From Amoebophrya sp. A120 (lineage: Eukaryota > Sar > Dinophyceae > Syndiniales > Amoebophryaceae), in the NCBI GenBank assembly GCA_905178155.1, contig CAJINV010000003.1, forward strand, positions 2,955,715-3,019,714: a stretch of 64,000 bases of DNA. The letters are read 5' to 3'. The notes beneath the pieces were generated by a model, which had not been told where the DNA came from, ran no database searches, and saw only the letters and a program-made list of their open reading frames with translations. A program made the translations under genes and the position numbers. Below are positions 58,186-64,000 of the stretch, piece after piece. The stretch's first letter is position 1. The number at the start of each line of letters is the position of its first letter.

Positions 58186-59147
58186 GATGCCTCGCAGCTC
58201 TCTGGGTTACTAGAGCATCGTGTTTATGGACGGGATACAGTATTGAAAACTAAGTACGCAGTTGGCGCTTCTGCTCGAAAGGTTTGTTCGTTTTCTTTGC
58301 GATCGCGAATTCGGTTCGAGGCCTTTCGTACGGAGTTTCTTTGTTCAAGGCCTCAAGGAAAAAACTGCCAAATTTACGCCCAACTCTCGTGCACAGTCAC
58401 AAATACTTCCAATTAACGAAACTCAGCTCCAGGCCATGCAGAACGCACGAAACGTGGTCTACATGTATCTTCTATTGGCCCATGCGCGAACAATATGAAG
58501 ACCCGGCGGTTTATGTCGCTTTTCAGAAGCTCAAGCAAAAGCACAAGCGGCTAAGCGTTATCGGCAGATTAGACGAGGGGCAATCATCTTTGCTACATGA
58601 CATTTGGTTGTTGTGCTGTGGTTCAAATATGAACATGTGTCGACCTTCAATTTGCCGCCTTTGCGGTTAAACAAAAACAGAAGTCATCATGTACAACGCA
58701 AAATTTCGTGCTAGTAACCGCATTTGCGGTCTGCTTCTTTGTGAAAAAAATCTTACATCCTGAACTTTTTCTTGCCAAGTATAAATTTCTGTTGCCATAA
58801 TGCCATTAGGAACTGGTTGTAGTAACCCTATTCAATCGTCTATTCGAGCTGTGAACCCACGTACTTATCGCGTTCCTCAACGGAAATAATGTCGTGGGTT
58901 CGTCCACAGACAGTGGCCGTACTTCGAGAAATTGTGTCGTGCGGAGGCAGCACCAGAAACCTCCTGCCCGTACCAAGCGACCTTGGTTTTGCGCCGGCAC
59001 GCGGTTTGGAAGACGTCTTATGTTGGTGAAAACGCGGCAAGTATGCGGCAGCAACTTCGAATTCGGAAATACTTCTTCTTCATCCTCACCACCGCAGCAG
59101 AAGAGTACAACTCCTCGCTTGCGATGGTCAGCGGGACCCCGTGTTCG
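58186..59147. other. Intergenic region, no supported gene
   Basis: About 960 bp between the paralogue A stop and the TPGS2 start. A plus-strand frame (58284-58670) and minus frames near 58806-59040 are without homology or partners. Confidence 0.4.
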
Positions 59148-62100
59148 CTTATGTAGCAGAGGATCCCTCGTACATGTATCAAAGTGAAAAAAACCCCCAC
59201 CCCATATCGGAAACGGAAGACGCGCGAATTTGTGATGCTGTATTTGAGTACACAAATCGACTTGTATTGCTAGAGGGCCAAGAGACGAAGCTGCGGCCTA
59301 AATTGCAGGCAATCTGTCATGCTGTTTCCCACTTCCAGTTGCCTCCTGTCATCCTGGAGCTGCAAGGCTTTCCCACGCTAGGCAGCACTACAGTCCGCAC
59401 TTTTTGCCTTCTAGCATCACAAAGCTGATTTGTGACCACAAATCTGCATCACAGATTTCCGTTTTGATATGGGAAGGGGGCATTTTTCATTGAAATAACA
59501 TGTCGTCACGCTTCAGGTACTCCTCCGTCTCGGAGCCGAAATCCGCCATGATAATCCGCTTTTTGATGTACGTATTTTCCTTCTGGTCTTCCACGCAGTG
59601 ACTCGCACGGACGCACCCCGTTTTGCACGTCCTGGGATTGGACGCATCCGCCGCAAGCTCGTCGCACTTCGTTTGTGTTATTTGCTTGGTCTTGTCAAGG
59701 GGGTTCGGTATGGGGTTGAAACAAAATCTCTCCGCACCTTTCTCTTTCTCAAATTGTTCTTTATTACGTCTCAGGACGGAGCGCTGGTGCGCTAACTACA
59801 ACTCGGTGCTGGCATGCAAAGAGAGGCGCGAAGGAATGGTATTGCGTTCAACTTTGATATCAAACAAAATCGCAGCGCAGTCGGCCGCACTGATTAGAAA
59901 GACGATGTCCCCCGGCTTGGCCTGTTTTGTGCAGGTTTAATATTTTTGGTACAACACGAACAGTATCGCTCGTGAAACGAAAAACGCCTCGTCGTTCCAA
60001 CGCGGAATCACGTCAAGTACTACTTCTGAGAATTATTTAACGGTTATTCTGCGTACATCATATCCTTTCGATTTTTAGGTGCAGCAAAAAGAAAACCTTC
60101 TGTGGGGTCGTCCCGCATCGAAATGAAAAATCCCCCCACCCCACACTCGAACGGAGGCTTGTCATCGACGGGATCTGTGTACACAAATCGTCTGCCACGG
60201 GATCGCAGCTCCCTCCCAGAACTTTTGATGTGTGACGTAGCAGTATAGCTTGCATTCGCGTACGTTGGATGGACGCATCATGCAGGCTAAAACGCAGTGG
60301 ACATCGGAACTGCCTAACTCATCTCACTCTCTCTTCATGCTAAACATCTGCGACCACAGATCAGCATGCCAAACCTCACTTTTCAGTAAGGGGAAGGATG
60401 ATTTTTGCTCGGGATATCCCGTCTTCTTGGACGTGAGTCACGTACTCCACGCTACCGGTCGCACTGCCACCTGGTTTTCTATGAACCTGAACCGTGCCCC
60501 ACAGCCAGGTAAATTAAGGAAAAGTTGTAAAAAAAAAAATTGTCCTGATGCAAGAAGTCGAAAGACTGCATATTTATAGGATTAGCGCTCCTTACAGTGG
60601 CCAGTGATCGATTTGAAGCACAGTGCTGCAATGCAAACTCTCTACCATGACAATATTGCAAATGTTACTTAGTAAACGCCATACACAAGGTGAGGTTCTT
60701 CATCACGAGCTTCCATCAGAGTTCGCATTACCAACATTGGTGAGGCACTCTTCAAGTTGATATTTCCGAACCTTGAGCTCCAGACCGTCAGTCGGGACGG
60801 TGATTCGGTGCAAAAACATGTAGTATCACACAGAAAAAAAGAAGCAGACCGTATCTCAGATGCAAAACGAAACCCAGAAAAAATCCCCTGCAGCGTGCTG
60901 TCTCAGCGAGGAAAAACAATGCCCAAGAAATTCATTTCTGCATCATCATAATCATCATCATTTATCCTGCACTTGGGGAGAGGGGGCGTGCGGAGGGGGG
61001 ACGTGCAGCATCATCATCATCATCATTTATCCTGCACTAGGGGGGGACATCAAAATTGATATCGCGCGCTAGCTCTATTTTCCCGGGATAACATGTTGCT
61101 TAGTGTCACAGCGATCCGACTCGCTATCCGGGCCGGGTGTGCGGCCTTGTTCCTCTACATCTACTGATAGTACGATCTCATACCCGAAGGCTAACAGGAA
61201 GAGATGAACTGCCGACATGATCATGTGAGCACGTAACAACATAAATATTTCACGAGATAGATGTCGGGGCAGGGACGTCTTCATACAGTATCGCTGTGAA
61301 ATTTTACCCACCACCACTTCAGCTAAAGGCTTGCGATCGCTTTCGTTGCAGCACTCACGAAGCCGCTACTTTTTGCTGCATGCCCAAGAACTTGTACCGT
61401 TCGCCTTCTACTTTCGTGCAGAACCAGAAGGTAAAAAAGACTCAAGCAGGCATGACTCATGCAGAAGTAAACTTACTCGACGCCTATTTTTCATGCTGTA
61501 GCTTCGGATTTATGGTGGTGACTATCGCTTTTCACTGGGATATTGAAATGCACAAAACCGCCGCAATCCTGTGAAGGCATCGATAAATGTTTTGCCAATT
61601 CATTCAGAATTCGCAGCAAGCTACTTGGGAAAATATGCATTGACTTCACGGTCACCATCCCACCTGTCCTGTATTTGTGCCAACCACACGATAAGAAAAA
61701 AGAAGTATATGCGGTAGCTCCAGCTGCTGCGCCCGCAAATAAATACCTTGTTCTTGGAACACATTTCCGCCGCGAGATCGAGCTGCAGGGCCGTTGTGCC
61801 TGCCTCGGATTTCTTGATGATCGCATGCTTTTTTGGTTTTCCCCAGCGACAGAACTCCGTTCGACCAGGCGGCAGGTAGTTGAGCACGGTCTGGTTGTAG
61901 TGCGAGAGGATCGTTGTTTCCTGAACCCCGGAGTCTTCAATGGATTTTTTCGCTAGCTCCGTCAGACACGGGAACTCGACCATCAGAGCGTGCAGCCCGT
62001 TTGTGCAGTCCTGGCGCTTGTACTGCACGAAGGCCATCTTCGGGTGCCAGTCCTTCATGAACTTCTTCTGCGCTAAGTCGGCGCTCACCTCCGCTGTCAC

Positions 62101-62295
62101 TTCCTCCCTGAGCTCCCGCCGCATCTTGGTGGTTTCCTTCTTCAACTCACTACGCAGTAAAGAAAGTACGCTCTGTGATCTGCTCCGGCGCGCCAGTGTT
62201 TCCTTGGTGTCCTGGAGCCGCGCACTCTCCCCTGTCCAAAGCTGCCATGTCGCGAGCGAAACAGCCGCACATGCGTAAGTGCTGCTAATTCTCAT
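59148..62295 (-). CDS. Putative secreted protein, tandem paralogue A
   Basis: Starts MRISSTYACAAVSLATWQLW at 62295, a signal-peptide-like N terminus ending near ESARL. Exon 1 continues with a charged helix (LLRSELKKETTKMRRELREE) and a Cys-containing part (QYKRQDCTNGLHALMVEFPC, RTEFCRWGKPKKHAII). Further exons, identified by frame and conserved style, are FWFCTKVEGERYKFLGMQQK (about 61430-61370), GLELKVRKYQLEECLTNVGN (about 60780-60710), KPGGSATGSVEYVTHVQEDG (60480-60417), KPGDIVFLISAADCAAILFD (about 59925-59865), and TKQITQTKCDELAADASNPR ... ENTYIKKRIIMADFGSETEE (about 59690-59503), ending DDMYEGSSAT at 59148. Two family-2 introners interrupt it. Exon borders at 61.3, 60.7 and 59.8 kb are approximate. 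Family not recognised. Confidence 0.6.
59177..59497. mobile_element. Family-2 introner H in paralogue A
   Basis: 321 bp between ACATG duplications (59172-59176 and 59498-59502). The ends are TATCAAAGTGAAAAAAACCC and the complement of GGGGGCATTTTTCATTGAAATA; the inner block CCACCCCATATCGGAAACGG pairs with CCGTTTTGATATGGGAAGG. Excision gives KRDDM-YEGSSAT; paralogue B has the same DMYEG junction uninterrupted. Confidence 0.92.
60116..60416. mobile_element. Family-2 introner I in paralogue A
   Basis: 301 bp between TCCCG duplications (60111-60115 and 60417-60421). The left end is CATCGAAATGAAAAATCCCC; the right end is diverged (GGATGATTTTTGCTCGGGATA). Internal GTGTACACAAATCG and GCGACCACAGATCAGCATGC match the family-2 copies at 47.3 and 59.3 kb. 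Excision joins VQEDG to TTPQK in frame. Confidence 0.85.
60945..61048. repeat. Duplicated ATC microsatellite plus TTATCCTGCACT block
   Basis: Two copies of (ATC)n followed by ATTTATCCTGCACT and a G-rich run, about 70 bp apart (60945-60978 and 61010-61046), in intron sequence of paralogue A. Confidence 0.8.
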
Positions 62296-63492
62296 TCCGT
62301 AAGGGCTTACTGTGGTGTGTGAGCACGGGTGTGTGGAAAGGAATCGACTGCAAAGAGCCCGTGATCGTGTGCCCCCGTTCCTTGACTTGCTACGACGCAG
62401 CGGTGCTTGTTTTCCACAACCGCAGCCTGGGGATTATTCGCCGTGCGTCTAAATTCTCCCATTATCATCACTCATGACGCAAGAAACAGGCGGCATGACT
62501 ATTCCTTCTTTATCTATTTCTTCGCGCTGCCACTCATCTTCTCTCAGTTGGTGCCATCAGTTCAAATGCTGCAGAGGAACGACCACGAAAACAGCGCAGC
62601 GGCTCTCAAACAGTTGATCGCAACATGTGGGGCAAGAATATCATCATGATTTCTGCAAGGTAGGTAATACACACCTACAACCCCCATGTTTGTATGGGGT
62701 CGTACTATACACATACACACCCCAAGATGATGATGTTGTGGACTCGATAATCATCTTCCGCTCGTAACTCGAGACACGCATCGCGTGTCCCTGTCCCCCA
62801 TCTAATTTAGTGATGACGATTCCATGTGCTGAGGACTATCAGTAAGTTCATTACTCTCCCTCACCCTCAGCTCACCCTATTCCCTGGCAACGCAAAGGCT
62901 CAAAACGAACGCACAACGCCGCTTCAGACCAGGAAAGTCCTCGTCTCCTGCACAAAGGCAGATCTTCGTGCACTGTGCGCGTTCTATTTCTCATGAATAT
63001 CGATTCATTTTTCAGCCACCACCTTCGCGGGGCACAAAAAACGAAAATTAATTATTATTATGCATTTCCTCAATCACCAACAAATTACTTTCCCTGCTTT
63101 TGCATGGGTCATGTTTCTATCTTGTCAGGTTCATACCATAAATCTTGGATAATAATCATGTGAACGTTAGTACAATCTCTGCAACAAAGACGTGCTATAG
63201 TATCTGAAGTTGAATCGGATCGACTTATTTTTCAGCATCTTACACGTATGGTAAAAGTAATTTCAGTAAAAATATTACTGTAGACCTAGTGCAAATCTTG
63301 CACAGTGGTTCAGCCATCCGTACACGCAGTTCCAGTTTTGTTATCAGGGCGGTGCATTGATGGAGAGACGATATTAAATAGCAGACCTGACAAACCACAA
63401 TCCGACTTCTGATTAAAATAGGTGTCTGTCGACGATCAAAAATGCTCAGAACTTTCCTGTGATTGTAAGAAGATCGTCGTCTCGCAAGTGGT
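62296..63492. other. Spacer between the tandem paralogues
   Basis: 1.2 kb upstream of paralogue A and downstream of paralogue B. No coding exon, introner or RNA gene recognised. Confidence 0.45.
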
Positions 63493-64000
63493 TTAGCGCC
63501 CCGCCGCCGTGGTCGTGCTCGTGCTCGTGGTCTGGCCCTCGTACATGTCCGCGGCTGTCAAGTAGTCCTCGGTCTGGGATCCGAAGTCCGCCATGATGAT
63601 GCGCTTCTTGATGTTATCCTGAGCAAAAACGTCCCCACCCCAGAGTTGTCATGCTAAACAAAATGCGACACACTTTGGCCCCCCATTGTACCATGGCCAC
63701 AGGACCCCAGAGTTGTCATGCAGATCCGCAAGCACAAGAGCATTTGTAATGCGCATCCTCATGAGAGGCATTTCTCATCGTGTTTTGTGACTTGTAATGC
63801 TGTGAACAGGATAAGGAGATGGATTTGTTATGCGGATTCCCTTGCTAAACTGCATTACACTACAGCCTGCACCTTGTCATGCGTCGCTCCCAAAACTTTA
63901 AGGTTTGTGTTGCAAAATCCCCATCTTGACTCTGGAGTGGGGACATTTTTACTCAGGATAGATGTAGGTGTTCTCCTTCGCATCCTCCTTGCAGTGCGAC
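63493..64000 (-). CDS. Tandem paralogue B, C-terminal part (runs off right edge)
   Basis: The frame from the right edge reads SHCKEDAKENTYI, then is cut by a family-3 introner and resumes KKRIIMADFGSQTEDYLTAA, DMYEGQTTSTSTTTAAGR, stop at 63493. It is colinear with paralogue A (SHCVEDQKENTYIKKRIIMA, DFGSETEEYLKRDDMYEG), so the two are tandem duplicates in the same orientation. The C-terminal tails differ (Thr/Ser-rich here, short in A). The N-terminal exons lie outside the window. Function unknown. Confidence 0.75.
63615..63960. mobile_element. Family-3 introner J in paralogue B
   Basis: 346 bp between GATGT duplications (63610-63614 and 63961-63965). The ends are TATCCTGAGCAAAAACGTCC and the complement of GGACATTTTTACTCAGGATA; inner CCCAGAGTTGTCATGC matches the 9.9-kb copy, and a second CCCCAGAGTTGTCATGC lies internally near 63706, suggesting an internal duplication that explains its greater length. 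Excision joins ENTYI to KKRIIMADF, exactly the uninterrupted sequence of paralogue A. Confidence 0.94.

Overview
The window is eukaryotic nuclear DNA, most likely from a dinoflagellate-type alveolate and closest in character to the parasitic Syndiniales (Amoebophrya-like). The reasons are: every recognisable gene has several exons; all are on the minus strand (a one-way gene array); and many introns are repeat-derived 'introners' with terminal inverted repeats (TIRs), 5-bp target-site duplications (TSDs) and no GT-AG borders, a feature reported for Amoebophrya genomes. The species is an inference. No bacterial, viral, CRISPR or rRNA feature was seen, and no tRNA was recognised by eye.

Layout, left to right, all genes on the minus strand: a partial LCCL-domain membrane protein (1-2861); mitochondrial-type ribosomal protein uL24 (3209-4030); an unrecognised protein (4326-6454); a 703-bp GC-rich TIR element (6866-7568); an eEF1B-gamma-like GST-domain protein (7731-10244); a protein of about 3,200 residues with six 'WQQRIKD' plus PDZ-like modules and a coiled-coil tail (11379-22823); a Ser-rich protein of about 3,400 residues with a possible N-myristoylation site (23936-38335), interrupted by a 2.8-kb repeat-filled intron; 2.6 kb without a recognised gene; a tandem-RRM Gly-rich protein (40940-42914); a GET3/ArsA-type ATPase with a signal-peptide-like N terminus and a C-terminal HDEL (44406-48343); a kinase-like protein (49719-51828); 2.8 kb without a recognised gene; cytosolic ribosomal protein eL24 (54637-55508); a tubulin polyglutamylase complex subunit 2 homologue (56172-58185); and two tandem paralogues, the complete one with a signal peptide (59148-62295 and 63493 to beyond the right edge).

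Two intron classes share the same genes. Ordinary introns are GT-AG. The second class is made of elements of about 240-350 bp in three families with unrelated interiors; almost all ends begin TAT (often TATC), and nearly every copy is flanked by a 5-bp duplication. Removing one element plus one TSD copy restores a conserved reading frame in the eEF1B-gamma, WQQ/PDZ, RRM, GET3 and paralogue genes. The tandem paralogues give reciprocal filled and empty sites.

The standout protein is the GET3-like ATPase. It has an intact P-loop and switch motifs, lacks the zinc CxxC of cytosolic GET3, gains a C-terminal extension and ends in HDEL, which together suggest an ER-lumenal ArsA/GET3 enzyme.
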